Assembly (NCBI GenBank): GCA_964472545.1
Contig: CAYYNP010000067.1
Coordinates: 1-36,222 of the forward strand
DNA from: CAYYNP01 sp964472545
GTDB taxonomy: Bacteria > Planctomycetota > Planctomycetia > Pirellulales > Thermoguttaceae
Direction of reading: 5' to 3'
Length of the DNA stretch: 36,222 bases
The translations under genes and the position numbers were made by a program. Below are positions 1-8,675 of this stretch, piece after piece; within the stretch, counting starts at the first letter, position 1, and each line of letters opens with the position of its first letter. The notes beneath the pieces were generated by a model. It did not search any database and was not told the DNA's origin. It was given only the letters and a program-made list of their open reading frames with translations.

Positions 1-267
1 GAGGAGATCGTCACCTACCCTCCACTTTGTGCCATTTGAGTTGAAACACTACACAGGTTGCGAACTCGCAGGTGGCCCCCGCGGATCGCTGCGGCACCGA
101 CGCTGCCGGCCCGCATAAAACGACCACAACCTTTGACTGATCGGTTCCTTACAACCGGCCGCTTGATTGCCCGGAGCACGACCCGAAAAGCCTGCCTAGA
201 GTGCCAGTTGGAGTGTGAGAATGGGCGACTTGCGCCGACTCTTCCGGCCGGGGCGTGCCTCACAACT
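1..267. other. Gene-free stretch at the left edge
   Basis: I find no convincing gene here. Short open frames on both strands give Arg/Ser-rich translations without recognisable motifs, as expected from random GC-rich sequence. The left edge is cut by the window, so a gene or mobile element remnant starting outside cannot be excluded. Confidence 0.5.
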
Positions 268-352
268 GGTTCCTAAACTCCAGTTTGGGAACCTAACGCC
301 GGAGCATGCCGAATGGAGGTCTCGGAGGTTCCCAAACTGGAGTTTGGGCACC
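268..352. repeat. Pair of 26-bp palindromic repeats
   Basis: Two 26-base palindromes lie at 268-293 and 327-352. Each has 11-base arms around a 4-base centre; the first has one arm mismatch that would still form a G-U pair in RNA, and the second has one mismatch near its end. The centres are TCCA in the first and TGGA in the second, so the copies are in opposite orientation and can also pair with each other. Translated, they yield the spurious peptides KLQFGN and PNWSLGT, which I recall from false ORFs in planctomycete and cyanobacterial genomes. This is a REP-like element, not a gene. Confidence 0.75.
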
Positions 353-388
353 AGTAGGCATAGTCGCTCGGCCGAGAGGCAGTCGTCG

Positions 389-948
389 CTAATCTGGCCG
401 GGTCACGGCCGGCCGCACCCAGGACGCTTTGCCGGAGAGAAGCCGAGGGCGGGCAGAGTGGAACGTCGCGCTGGTCTCCCATCCCCCAAGCCCGGACAGG
501 TGCTCTCTTTCAATGCCCAACTGCTGAGCGTACTAAGTGACGCCTGCTTTCCCGTCCACCGAAAGTGCGGCTGGCCGTCCAGAAATGCGTCAATCGTCGC
601 AAGATCTCCCGTCAAATGAACGCGCACCAAAAGGTTGTGTCGCCGACCATTCTGCAGTGCGCCCGGTTTGCGCAGATCTACGGCCTTGCCGTTGATCTGG
701 CCAATCCCGCTGGCATTTCCGAGAAATACGTGGCAGTGCCCGAGCCCCGCTGGAAGGAAGGCGACTACAACTTTATCACCGTCATGCCGGGTGAACTCGA
801 CGGCCAATTCGTAGCTTCCCTCGACGCGAACCGGCAGCATCAACCTGCAGTTCTTGCTCGGAGCCATCGCAACTCCGTCTATCGCCCGCGCCCATTCGCC
901 GGCCACTTTGTCGGCGGCCATGTCTACCGGTTTGAGCACGTCGATCCA
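389..948 (-). pseudogene. Truncated, frameshifted C-terminal domain of a planctomycete LamG/DUF1080-like protein
   Basis: The minus strand from 948 reads WIDVLKPVD and continues into a beta-sandwich-like domain of the type found at the C-terminus of many planctomycete kinases and hypothetical proteins (motif order: VAGEW, RLMLPV, YELAVEFTR, NGRRHNLLV, FLDGQ). An in-frame TAA at 949-951 cuts off anything upstream; the only start is a GTG at 937-939 with no visible ribosome site. Near the 3' end the frame leaves the family pattern right after PGLG. Adding one base in the C5 run at 483-487 restores GWETSATFHSARPRLLSG, which is how such domains normally end, with a stop at 389-391. As read, the frame runs on to a stop at 403-405. 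I infer a decayed fragment; a sequencing error in the homopolymer is the alternative. Confidence 0.65.
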
Positions 949-1092
949 TTAGCCTCGACGGATTTCCGGCTGTGCCGGCCCGGGCGTGAGGCTCGGCCCG
1001 GTTGGCGTGAGGCGCTCGATCTTCCCAATCGGGCCTACGCCTGCTATGCTGAAGCGGTACACTTTGCCTCCCGTGCGACGATGGGGTGAGCT

Positions 1093-3789
1093 ATGGCCGC
1101 GGCGTTCGATCCGTACCATCGCTGGCTGGGAATTCCGCCGGAGGAACAGCCGCCGAACTGCTATCGGCTGTTGGGCGTCAAGCAGTTCGAGACCGATCTC
1201 GATGTGATCGAATCGGCCGCCGACCGGCAGATGGCCCATCTGCGGACGTTCCAGTCCGGCAAACGCGCGGCGCTCTCGCAGAAGCTGCTGAACGAGGTGG
1301 CCGACGCCAAAGTGCGGCTACTGGACCCCAAAAAGAGGGCTGCTTACGACGACCAACTTCGTCAGGAGGAAGAATACTCGCGGGAGTTGCAGAGAGACCT
1401 CGAGGAGGAAGCAGCGGAGGAAACAGCGGCGGCTCGGCAGCCGGTTGCCGCCCGTGCGGTGCCAGTGTCGGTGCCTCGGGCGGAACCCGGCGAGGCGACT
1501 CCCGTGCAGCCGGCCGCGGTCGCACCGTCGCGCGCCTATCGGACGGTCCGCCGCAGGCGGAAGAAGAATCTGCCGGTGGTTCTGGGCACGGTGGCCGTTT
1601 GTGTGGCGTTGCTGTTGGTTCTGACCATGGGACTGGTCTCGGCGCTGTCGGACAAGACGGCCGATTCGGGCGAGCGGGGCGGGAAGACGGGCAAATCGCA
1701 ACAGGAGGACGTGACGCCCGCGCCGCCGGTCGAACTGCCGGTGGGGCCCGATCCGGTGCCCAACGGCCCCGACGTCACGAAGACGACGGGCCAGCCGCCG
1801 GATGTCCCGCCGCAGCCGCCGGAAGTGAATCCGCCCGATCCGCCGGACGTGAATCCGCCGCCGCCCGATCCGCCCACCGATCCACCCACCGTGCCGAAGC
1901 GGCGGCTGCCGGCGCCTTCGGCTGAGGCCCAGAAGGCCGTGCTGGCCCAACTCGAAGGGGTCTACACGCTCAGCAAGCCGAGGCCGGCCGCGGAGAAGCT
2001 GGTGCTGGCCGGCGAGATGATCGCCTTGGGCAAGCAGTCGAAGGGCGATCCGGCCGAGCGGTTTGTGCTCTGGCTCGAGGCGACCAAACTGGCGGCCGCC
2101 GCGGGCGACGCGGCGGTGGTGATCGAGGCGATCGACCTGGTGGCGGGCGATTTCGAGGTCGACGCACTCTCGGCCAAGCAGAAGATGCTGCCCACGGTGG
2201 CCGCCGCCGCCAGCGACGCCGAGCGGCTGGGGAAGCTCGCAGAGGCCTCGCTGGCAGTGGCCGACGAAAGCCTCCTGGCCGATCAACACGCCGCCGCCTT
2301 ACAACTCGTCGACGCCGCCTACAACGCCTGCCGCCAGCCGGCCGGCCGCGAGTATCGCAAGCAACTCTTCGACCGCCGCAACGCCCTGCAAGGGCTCCAG
2401 CAGGCCGCCGCCACACTAGCCACCTCGCCGGACGATCCGGCGGCCAACCTCTTCATGGGCCGCTGGCACTGTTTCACCTGCGGAGACTGGCAGAAGGGCC
2501 TGCCGTATCTGGCCAAAGGCAACGACCCGGGCATGAAGGCGGCCGCACTACAAGAGATCGAATCCCCACCGGCCGACCCGGCCGAGCAGATCAAACTGGC
2601 CGACATGTGGCTGGATCTGGCCGACGAGAAGGGGGATGCGAAAGCGGCACTAGCTCGCCATGCTGCTGTCTGGTACAAACGGGCAGAATCGTCTACTTCT
2701 TCTGCATTGGCAGAGAGCAAAATTGCCACGAAGCTGTTCGAGGCGCGTCAACTGACGCGAAGCATAAGAGGTTTCGATTGGGCGAATGCCGTCCAGACAG
2801 GAACTCTGGATCGACAAGACGGGCCGATAGTCGCCATCGCCTTCGGCACCGACGGGTCAACCCTCGTTACATGTAGTGGAGATCGGACTCTGGTATCCTG
2901 GGATGTAGACTCCGCCCAAGTTCGCCACACGCTCCCGGTGTCTGGAGGCCACGTCACGCCGAGGGCAAACTACTATTGGGAGTCTGATTTGCTGTGGGGC
3001 ATTGCCGGCTCTCCAGGTGGCGGATTAGTTGCTGCCAGCGGGCACAAGTCCGCCGTCCGGATCTGGAATCCGGCCAACGGACTGCTTCGGGCGCAATTCG
3101 CGGGACACGTCGGCGACGTGCGTTCACTGGCTTTCAGCCCCGACGGCAGGACGTTGGCGTCGGGAAGTGATGACAAGACTGTGAAGCTGTGGAGTGTAGC
3201 TACTGGAGAGGTTCGGTACACGCTCACGGGGCACACCCAAAGAGTCACGTGTGTCGCTTTTGGCCCGAATGGCTCAATGCTGGTCTCCGGCTCTGATGAC
3301 GGAATGCTGAGACTCTGGAATCCGGCGACGGGAAAGCCTGAGGGTAGCTTCGACGCCGACCATCGTTCCGGGCGTACGCGCGCGTCTGGCCCTTCTTCAC
3401 TTGGCTTCGGTGCCCTCGATGGACAGCAGGTCACGTCGGTTGCGTTCGGTTCCAATGGCTTGTTGGTCGCCGCCGGCTACCGTGGCGGATTAGTGGCACT
3501 GTGGGATGTTATTCATCAGAGGGTCCGCCACACGATGAAGGGCGAAGGTACGGGCTACACGGATTTGGCCCTTCATCCTGACGGCTCTTTGTTGGCCACT
3601 GTCAGCGGGGATCGGATTGTGAGCATCTGGGACGCTCGCAGTGGGAAGCTGTTGCGTTCGCTGGAATCGGAGAACAAGGCAACGATCTGGTCCGTTGCCT
3701 TCAGCCCGGATGGCTCCGTCTTGGCCTTCTCAGACTGGAAGGGCAAGACCTACCTCTGGTCGAGCCGTCCTGTTTTCAAACAGCCTTGA
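1093..3789 (+). CDS. J-like domain / transmembrane / WD40 repeat protein
   Basis: This 898-residue protein is a common planctomycete architecture. Residues 8-92 form a J-domain-like helical region ending LLDPKKRAAYDDQL, but the HPD motif needed to stimulate Hsp70 is absent. A single membrane helix lies at about 159-185, followed by a Pro/Asp-rich linker (208-272). A helical region (275-555) contains the planctomycete GRWHCFTCGDWQKGLPYLAKG-type motif around GDWQKGLPYL. Seven WD40 repeats (570-897; for example SPDGRTLASGSDDKTVKLW) should form one propeller on the far side of the membrane. The start ATG has a GGGGTGAG ribosome site. Codon use changes at about 2630: the WD40 part has clearly more A/T at third positions. 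It is divergent from the fragment at 389-948. Function unknown; a surface scaffold is an inference. Confidence 0.85.
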   Translation: MAAAFDPYHRWLGIPPEEQPPNCYRLLGVKQFETDLDVIESAADRQMAHLRTFQSGKRAALSQKLLNEVADAKVRLLDPKKRAAYDDQLRQEEEYSRELQRDLEEEAAEETAAARQPVAARAVPVSVPRAEPGEATPVQPAAVAPSRAYRTVRRRRKKNLPVVLGTVAVCVALLLVLTMGLVSALSDKTADSGERGGKTGKSQQEDVTPAPPVELPVGPDPVPNGPDVTKTTGQPPDVPPQPPEVNPPDPPDVNPPPPDPPTDPPTVPKRRLPAPSAEAQKAVLAQLEGVYTLSKPRPAAEKLVLAGEMIALGKQSKGDPAERFVLWLEATKLAAAAGDAAVVIEAIDLVAGDFEVDALSAKQKMLPTVAAAASDAERLGKLAEASLAVADESLLADQHAAALQLVDAAYNACRQPAGREYRKQLFDRRNALQGLQQAAATLATSPDDPAANLFMGRWHCFTCGDWQKGLPYLAKGNDPGMKAAALQEIESPPADPAEQIKLADMWLDLADEKGDAKAALARHAAVWYKRAESSTSSALAESKIATKLFEARQLTRSIRGFDWANAVQTGTLDRQDGPIVAIAFGTDGSTLVTCSGDRTLVSWDVDSAQVRHTLPVSGGHVTPRANYYWESDLLWGIAGSPGGGLVAASGHKSAVRIWNPANGLLRAQFAGHVGDVRSLAFSPDGRTLASGSDDKTVKLWSVATGEVRYTLTGHTQRVTCVAFGPNGSMLVSGSDDGMLRLWNPATGKPEGSFDADHRSGRTRASGPSSLGFGALDGQQVTSVAFGSNGLLVAAGYRGGLVALWDVIHQRVRHTMKGEGTGYTDLALHPDGSLLATVSGDRIVSIWDARSGKLLRSLESENKATIWSVAFSPDGSVLAFSDWKGKTYLWSSRPVFKQP

Positions 3790-3830
3790 CAGTCTCACGG
3801 AACGGATTGCATCTGCGCAGGTCGGCGATT

Positions 3831-3867
3831 CCCCCCCCAACTCCCCTCCCCCACCCGCACCACCCGC
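3831..3867 (-). other. G-rich tract with quadruplex potential upstream of tyrA
   Basis: The plus strand carries a run of eight C at 3831-3838 followed by C4, C5, C3 and C3 runs to 3867, so the minus strand has five G-runs of three or more separated by short loops. That satisfies the usual G-quadruplex pattern. It lies just upstream of the putative tyrA promoter and downstream of the WD40 gene stop. Any effect on transcription is a guess. Confidence 0.4.
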
Positions 3868-3897
3868 CGGGGGGCCTGCCCGCTCACGCCGGCTTTC

Positions 3898-3906
3898 TGC
3901 TACAAT
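3898..3906 (+). promoter_or_regulatory. Putative extended -10 promoter of tyrA-purL-purQ
   Basis: TGCTACAAT at 3898-3906 is a good extended -10 element (TG, one base, then TACAAT with five of six consensus bases). No clear -35 is seen 16-18 bases upstream, as is usual for extended -10 promoters. It would start transcription near 3913, leaving a leader of about 30 bases before the tyrA ATG, which has a GAGGAA ribosome site. Confidence 0.45.
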
Positions 3907-3943
3907 ACGCCTCTTCACCTGACGGATCTGCCCGAGGAAACTC

Positions 3944-4789
3944 ATGAAACGCCTGGAAAACGTGGCCATTGTCGGGGTGGGGCTGATCGGCGGGTCGGTC
4001 GGACTGGCGCTGTTGAAGCTGGGATTGGCCAAGAAAGTGATCGGCGTGGGGCGGCGGCAGGTCAGTTTGCGGATCGCCCGGCGGGTCGGCGCGGTCACCA
4101 ATACCACGGTCGATATGGCCAAAGGCGTCGCCGAGGCCGATCTGGTGGTGGTCTGCACTCCGGTGGGGCACATCGCCGAAGACGTCCGCAACGCCGCCAG
4201 ATACTGCCGCGAGGGGACCCTGATCACCGACGTGGGCAGCGCCAAGTCGACGCTCGTCGACGCACTCGACGAGGGGCTGCCCCAAGACTGCCGCTTCCTG
4301 GGCGGGCATCCGCTTGCCGGCAGCGAAAAGGGCGGTGCGGCCCACGCCTCGGCCGACCTGTTCGACGGCCGGGTGGCGATCATCACCCCCACGAAGAACA
4401 CCCGGGCCGAGGACTTCGACCTGATCGAGCGGTTTTGGGAAGGGCTGGGCTCGGTGGTGATCAAGATGTCGGCCGAAGAGCACGATCAGGCGCTGGCGAT
4501 GACCAGCCACCTGCCGCACATTGCCGCGGCGGCGTTGGCGGCCACCGTGCCCGAGCGGCTCTTCCGCCTCTCCGGCCCGGGGCTGCGCGACACCACCCGG
4601 CTGGCGGCCAGCGATCCGAACCTGTGGCTGCAAATCGTAGCCCAAAACCGCGACCACGTGCTTTCGGCGTTGGAGCAATACGGCGCCAAGCTGGCCGCCT
4701 TGCACGCGGCCATCCGCGACGACAATCAGACGGAACTGAACCGATTTCTTACGTTAGCCAAGAAGAGCCGCGATGCTTTGGGAAGTTGA
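3944..4789 (+). CDS. tyrA: Prephenate dehydrogenase
   Basis: The product (281 aa) should oxidise and decarboxylate prephenate to 4-hydroxyphenylpyruvate with NAD(P)+, in cytoplasmic tyrosine synthesis. Residues 7-18 hold the Rossmann nucleotide-binding loop with G11-x-G13-x-x-G16. The catalytic signature GGHPLAGSEKGG starts at 120, with the key His at 122. The helical C-terminal dimerisation domain contains MTSHLPHIAAAAL. The length fits a monofunctional TyrA: there is no chorismate mutase part and no C-terminal ACT domain, so feedback control by tyrosine through ACT is not expected. The ATG follows GAGGAA at a good distance. The stop overlaps the purL start by 17 nt, implying co-transcription with purine genes. 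Arogenate specificity cannot be excluded from sequence. Confidence 0.93.
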   Translation: MKRLENVAIVGVGLIGGSVGLALLKLGLAKKVIGVGRRQVSLRIARRVGAVTNTTVDMAKGVAEADLVVVCTPVGHIAEDVRNAARYCREGTLITDVGSAKSTLVDALDEGLPQDCRFLGGHPLAGSEKGGAAHASADLFDGRVAIITPTKNTRAEDFDLIERFWEGLGSVVIKMSAEEHDQALAMTSHLPHIAAAALAATVPERLFRLSGPGLRDTTRLAASDPNLWLQIVAQNRDHVLSALEQYGAKLAALHAAIRDDNQTELNRFLTLAKKSRDALGS

Positions 4790-7727
4790 CATCTATCCGG
4801 CCGAAGGACAGCCGGATCTCTTTGCTCGGCGTGTGGAAACCTCGGCGGCCGATTTGGGACTGGCCGACGATCTGACCGTGAGCAGCGCCCGGGGATATCT
4901 GATCCAGGGACCGTTGGACGCACGACAGGTCACCCGCATCGCCGACGAACTGCTGGCCGACCGCGTGGTCGAGCGGACGGTGGTGGCGGCGGTGGCCAAC
5001 GGCAACGGCAACGGGTCGTTGACCAGTCCGCCGGGCGGCGACCAGCGTTTGATTCACGTGTTGCCCAAGCCGGGCGTAATGGACCCCGTGGCCCAGAGCG
5101 CGCTCGAGGCGATTGCCGACTTCGAGATCCCCGCCGAGGCGGTCCGCACACTGAAGAAGTATTGGATCGGTGGGCTGTCGGACGAGACGCTCGACGTGCT
5201 CTGTGCGAAGATCCTCGCCAACGACGCCATTGAGCAGGTGATCGTCGGGCCGTTGGATTTCGACCGGCTGGAGGTCGGCTCGGCGTATGAGTTTGAGCCG
5301 TTGACGGTGCCGATCCGCGAGATGGACGACGCCGCGCTGGAGCATCTGGCTCTGGACGGGCAACTCTATCTTTCGCTGACCGAAATGCAGACGATCCAAG
5401 CGCGGTTTCAAACGCTCGGCCGCGACCCGACCGACGTCGAGCTCGAGACGATCGCCCAGACGTGGAGCGAACACTGCAGCCACAAGACCCTGGCCGGACG
5501 GATCCACTACCGAGGCCCGGGCGGCGAGCGGCAATTCGAGAACATGCTCAAGGAGACGATCTTCGCGGCCACGGTGGCCATCCGCCAACAGGCCGGCGAG
5601 GCCGACTGGTGCGTGAGCGTCTTCGAGGACAACGCCGGCGTGATCCGGTTCGACGATCGCTACAACGTGGTTTTCAAGGTCGAGACACACAACCATCCTT
5701 CGGCCCTGGAGCCCTACGGCGGGGCCAACACGGGCATCGGCGGCGTGATCCGCGACCCGATGGGCACCGGCATGGGCGCCAAGCCGATCTGCAATACCGA
5801 CGTCTTCTGCTTCGCCCCGCCCGATACGCCCCACGAGTCGCTGCCGCCGGGTGTGTTGCACCCGCGGCGGGTGATGCAGGGTGTGGTCGAAGGCGTCCGC
5901 GATTACGGCAATCGGATGGGCATCCCCACGGTCAACGGGGCCCTCTATTTCGACCCGCGATACCTGGGCAACCCGCTGGTCTATTGCGGCAACGTGGGGC
6001 TGATCCCGCACGAGATGTCGTTCAAGGAGACCAAGCCGGGCGATCTGGTCGTAGCGTTGGGCGGTCGCACCGGACGCGACGGGATCCACGGGGCCACGTT
6101 CAGCTCGGCCGAGTTGACCAGCCAAAGCGAGACCGTCTCCGGCGGGGCGGTGCAGATCGGCAACGCGATTACCGAGAAGATGCTGTTGGACGTGCTGCTG
6201 GTCGCCCGCGACCGGGGCCTCTACAGCGCGGTGACCGATTGCGGCGCCGGCGGGTTTTCCAGCGCCGTGGGCGAGATGGGAGAGAAGATCGGGGCCGAGG
6301 TCTGGCTGGATCGCGTGCCGCTGAAGTACGAAGGCCTTTCGTATACCGAGATCTGGATCTCCGAGGCCCAAGAGCGGATGACGCTCTCGGTGCCGGAGGA
6401 ACGCTGGGAAGAACTCTCGGCGCTGTGTGCGTCCGAGGGCGTCGAGGCGACCGTGATCGGCCGCTTCGTGCCCACCGGCCGGCTGGTATTGAAGTACAAC
6501 GAACACCAGGTGGCCGATCTGGCGATGGAGTTCCTGCACGACGGCCGTCCGCCGGTCATCCGCGACGCCGTCTACGAGCCGCCATCGATCGAGCCGCTTG
6601 CGTTACCGGACGACGCAGGCCGCGACTACACCGACACGCTGCTTGCGATCCTCGGCTCGCTGAACGTGGCGAGTAAGGAATGGGTGGTTCGCCAATACGA
6701 CCACGAGGTGCAAGGCGGCAGTGTGATCAAGCCGTTGGTGGGCGTAGAAAACGACGGCCCCGGCGACGCGTCGGTGGTCCGTCCGTTGTTGGATTCGCGG
6801 CGCGGGATCGTAATCTCTTGCGGCATGAACCCTCGCTACGGCGATCTGGACACCTACAGCATGGCCGCCAGCGCGATCGACGAGGCGGTCCGCAACTGCG
6901 TGGCCGTGGGGGCCGATCCTGCGAGGATCGCGATCCTCGACAACTTCTGCTGGGGCAACACCGACCGGCCGGAAACGCTCGGCTCGCTGGTCCGTGCGGC
7001 CGTGGCCTGCTATGACGTGGCCACCGTACTGGGTACGCCGTTCGTCAGCGGCAAAGATAGCCTCAACAACGAGTTCCGCCCGGCGGGGGCCGACGAGCCG
7101 ATCTCGATCCCGCCGTCGCTGCTGATCAGTGCGTTGGGGCAGGTCGACGACGTGGGCAGGTGTGTCACGATGGACCTGAAACAGGCCGGCAACCTGTTGT
7201 ATCTCGTCGGCACAACGAAAGACGAGATGGGCGGGTCGCACTTCGCGTTGGTCGAAGGGCTCTCCGGCGGCCGGGCACCGGAGGTCGACGCGGAGAAGGC
7301 GAAGAAGACGTTCGCCGCAATACATGCCGCCATCGACGCCGGGCTGGTCCGCTCGTGTCACGACCTGAGCGAAGGCGGCCTGGCCGTCGCCGCGGCCGAG
7401 ATGGCCTTCGCCGGCAGGCTGGGGGCAACGATCCGGCTCGACGCGATGCCGGTCGACGGCGACGTGACGTCGCATGCCGTCCGCCTATTCAGCGAATCGA
7501 ACACGCGGTTCCTGTGTGAGGTCGATCCCGATCAGGCCGATGCGTTCGAGGCCGCGATGTCCGAGGTTCCCTGCGCGCATCTTGGCTTCGTCGGTACTGT
7601 CGGTACAGACGAACGGATGGAGATCATCTGCACCAACGAGAACAGCCCCGATGGCCCGGAGATACGCCTGATCCGTGCCGACCTGGCAGCATTGAAGGAA
7701 GCCTGGCAGGCTCCCTTGCGATGGTAG
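4773..7727 (+). CDS. purL: Phosphoribosylformylglycinamidine synthase, PurS-like domains fused to PurL
   Basis: This is the ATP-dependent synthetase that converts FGAR to FGAM in purine synthesis, using ammonia delivered by PurQ. Its 984 residues exceed a small PurL (about 740) and lack the glutaminase part of the large PurL (about 1300). The extra length is N-terminal: residues 1-75 and 88-165 both resemble PurS (the second has HVLPKPGVMDPVAQSAL), so the PurS dimer appears to be built in. The synthetase core follows with TWSEHCSHKT (His234) and KVETHNHPSALEPYGGA, both typical of PurL. The start ATG is 17 nt before the tyrA stop, with AGAAGAG just upstream. purQ follows 48 nt downstream, and no separate purS is seen here. 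Confidence 0.95.
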   Translation: MLWEVDIYPAEGQPDLFARRVETSAADLGLADDLTVSSARGYLIQGPLDARQVTRIADELLADRVVERTVVAAVANGNGNGSLTSPPGGDQRLIHVLPKPGVMDPVAQSALEAIADFEIPAEAVRTLKKYWIGGLSDETLDVLCAKILANDAIEQVIVGPLDFDRLEVGSAYEFEPLTVPIREMDDAALEHLALDGQLYLSLTEMQTIQARFQTLGRDPTDVELETIAQTWSEHCSHKTLAGRIHYRGPGGERQFENMLKETIFAATVAIRQQAGEADWCVSVFEDNAGVIRFDDRYNVVFKVETHNHPSALEPYGGANTGIGGVIRDPMGTGMGAKPICNTDVFCFAPPDTPHESLPPGVLHPRRVMQGVVEGVRDYGNRMGIPTVNGALYFDPRYLGNPLVYCGNVGLIPHEMSFKETKPGDLVVALGGRTGRDGIHGATFSSAELTSQSETVSGGAVQIGNAITEKMLLDVLLVARDRGLYSAVTDCGAGGFSSAVGEMGEKIGAEVWLDRVPLKYEGLSYTEIWISEAQERMTLSVPEERWEELSALCASEGVEATVIGRFVPTGRLVLKYNEHQVADLAMEFLHDGRPPVIRDAVYEPPSIEPLALPDDAGRDYTDTLLAILGSLNVASKEWVVRQYDHEVQGGSVIKPLVGVENDGPGDASVVRPLLDSRRGIVISCGMNPRYGDLDTYSMAASAIDEAVRNCVAVGADPARIAILDNFCWGNTDRPETLGSLVRAAVACYDVATVLGTPFVSGKDSLNNEFRPAGADEPISIPPSLLISALGQVDDVGRCVTMDLKQAGNLLYLVGTTKDEMGGSHFALVEGLSGGRAPEVDAEKAKKTFAAIHAAIDAGLVRSCHDLSEGGLAVAAAEMAFAGRLGATIRLDAMPVDGDVTSHAVRLFSESNTRFLCEVDPDQADAFEAAMSEVPCAHLGFVGTVGTDERMEIICTNENSPDGPEIRLIRADLAALKEAWQAPLRW

Positions 7728-7734
7728 GACACTG

Positions 7735-7775
7735 GCCCCCAACCCCTGGTCCCGAGCCCCCATCTCCCAGTCCCC
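7735..7775. repeat. C-rich short-run tract between purL and purQ
   Basis: The purL-purQ gap is almost entirely C-runs of three to five bases spaced by short di- to tetranucleotides, ending directly at the purQ ATG. The complementary strand has at least six G-runs and could form a quadruplex. No Shine-Dalgarno sequence fits in this leader, so purQ translation may depend on coupling or on an SD-independent start. Confidence 0.5.
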
Positions 7776-8555
7776 ATGCCCCGACCCAACGTCCTCATCG
7801 TCCGAGCCCCCGGCACCAACTGCGACTTGGAGACCGCCTTCGCCTTCGAGCGGGCCGGGGCCAAGACCGAATTGCTGCACATCAACCGGCTGCTGGAAGA
7901 CCCGAGCCTGTTCGATCGCTTTCAAGTGCTCTGCATCCCCGGCGGGTTTAGCTACGGCGACGACGTGGCCGCGGGCCGCATCCTGGCCAACCAGATCCTG
8001 CACCATCTGGCCGAGCAATTGGCCCGTTTCAAGGACGACGGCAAACTGATCCTGGGCATCTGCAACGGCTTTCAGGTGCTGATCAAGTCGGGCGTGCTGT
8101 TGGACGACGACGGCAGCAACGGTCCGCCGGCCACGCTGACGGTGAACGACTCGGGCAAGTTCGAGGACCGCTGGGTGCAGCTTGCGGTACACGGCGAGAA
8201 GTCCGTCTTTCTGCGCGGCGTCGAGTCGATGTATCTGCCGGTGGCCCATGCGGAAGGGAAATTCGTCACCCGCGACAACGCCGTGCTGGGGCAACTCGAG
8301 TCCGCCGGACAACTCGTGCTGCGTTACGTTGCCCAGCGGCCCGGTGCAAACGGCGTGTCGTATCCCGACAACCCCAACGGCTCGGTGGCCGACGTGGCCG
8401 GCATCTGTGACGCCAGCGGCCGCGTGCTGGGCCTGATGCCGCACCCCGAACGCCATATCGACCCCACCCACCATCCCCGCTGGACCCGCGGCGAGGGCGG
8501 CCCGACGGGCGACGGCTTGCAGGTCTTCACCAACGCGGTCGAGTTCTTCGCGTAA
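7776..8555 (+). CDS. purQ: Phosphoribosylformylglycinamidine synthase glutaminase subunit
   Basis: PurQ (259 aa) is a class I glutamine amidotransferase that releases ammonia from glutamine for PurL. It begins in family style with NVLIVRAPGTNCDLETAFAF and has the oxyanion strand PGGFSYGDD. The nucleophile lies in GICNGFQVL (Cys96), and the triad is completed by His223 and Glu225 in MPHPERH. It lies downstream of purL and would form the PurL-PurQ complex. The ATG at 7776 matches the family N-terminus, though no ribosome site precedes it; the 48-nt gap is a C-rich tract. Confidence 0.95.
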   Translation: MPRPNVLIVRAPGTNCDLETAFAFERAGAKTELLHINRLLEDPSLFDRFQVLCIPGGFSYGDDVAAGRILANQILHHLAEQLARFKDDGKLILGICNGFQVLIKSGVLLDDDGSNGPPATLTVNDSGKFEDRWVQLAVHGEKSVFLRGVESMYLPVAHAEGKFVTRDNAVLGQLESAGQLVLRYVAQRPGANGVSYPDNPNGSVADVAGICDASGRVLGLMPHPERHIDPTHHPRWTRGEGGPTGDGLQVFTNAVEFFA

Positions 8556-8574
8556 CGCCAGGAGAACTGCAAAG

Positions 8575-8675
8575 TGTGCGGGAGCCCGAAAAAGGGGACA
8601 GGCACCGCCGGCAACGCCAATCAGCACTGCCAGACCCGCCGTCGACGGAGCCAGTCCCATTTTCGGGCTCGCACA
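8575..8675. repeat. MITE/REP-like element with ~30-base imperfect inverted arms
   Basis: The arms at 8575-8606 and 8647-8675 are near inverse copies (shared core AGCCCGAAAA, then GGGAC), separated by about 40 bases. I recall this GAGCCCGAAAAAGGGGACAG-type element as recurrent in planctomycete genomes. It fills much of the 201-base gap between purQ and the sulfatase and keeps the sulfatase frame open upstream, which could mislead start calling. It may fold in RNA and separate the purine operon from the sulfatase. Confidence 0.7.

Noticed and set aside
1022..1050. Promoter before the J-like/WD40 gene (TTCCCA, 17 bases, TATGCT)
   Set aside because: Only four of six bases match in each box, which is common by chance.
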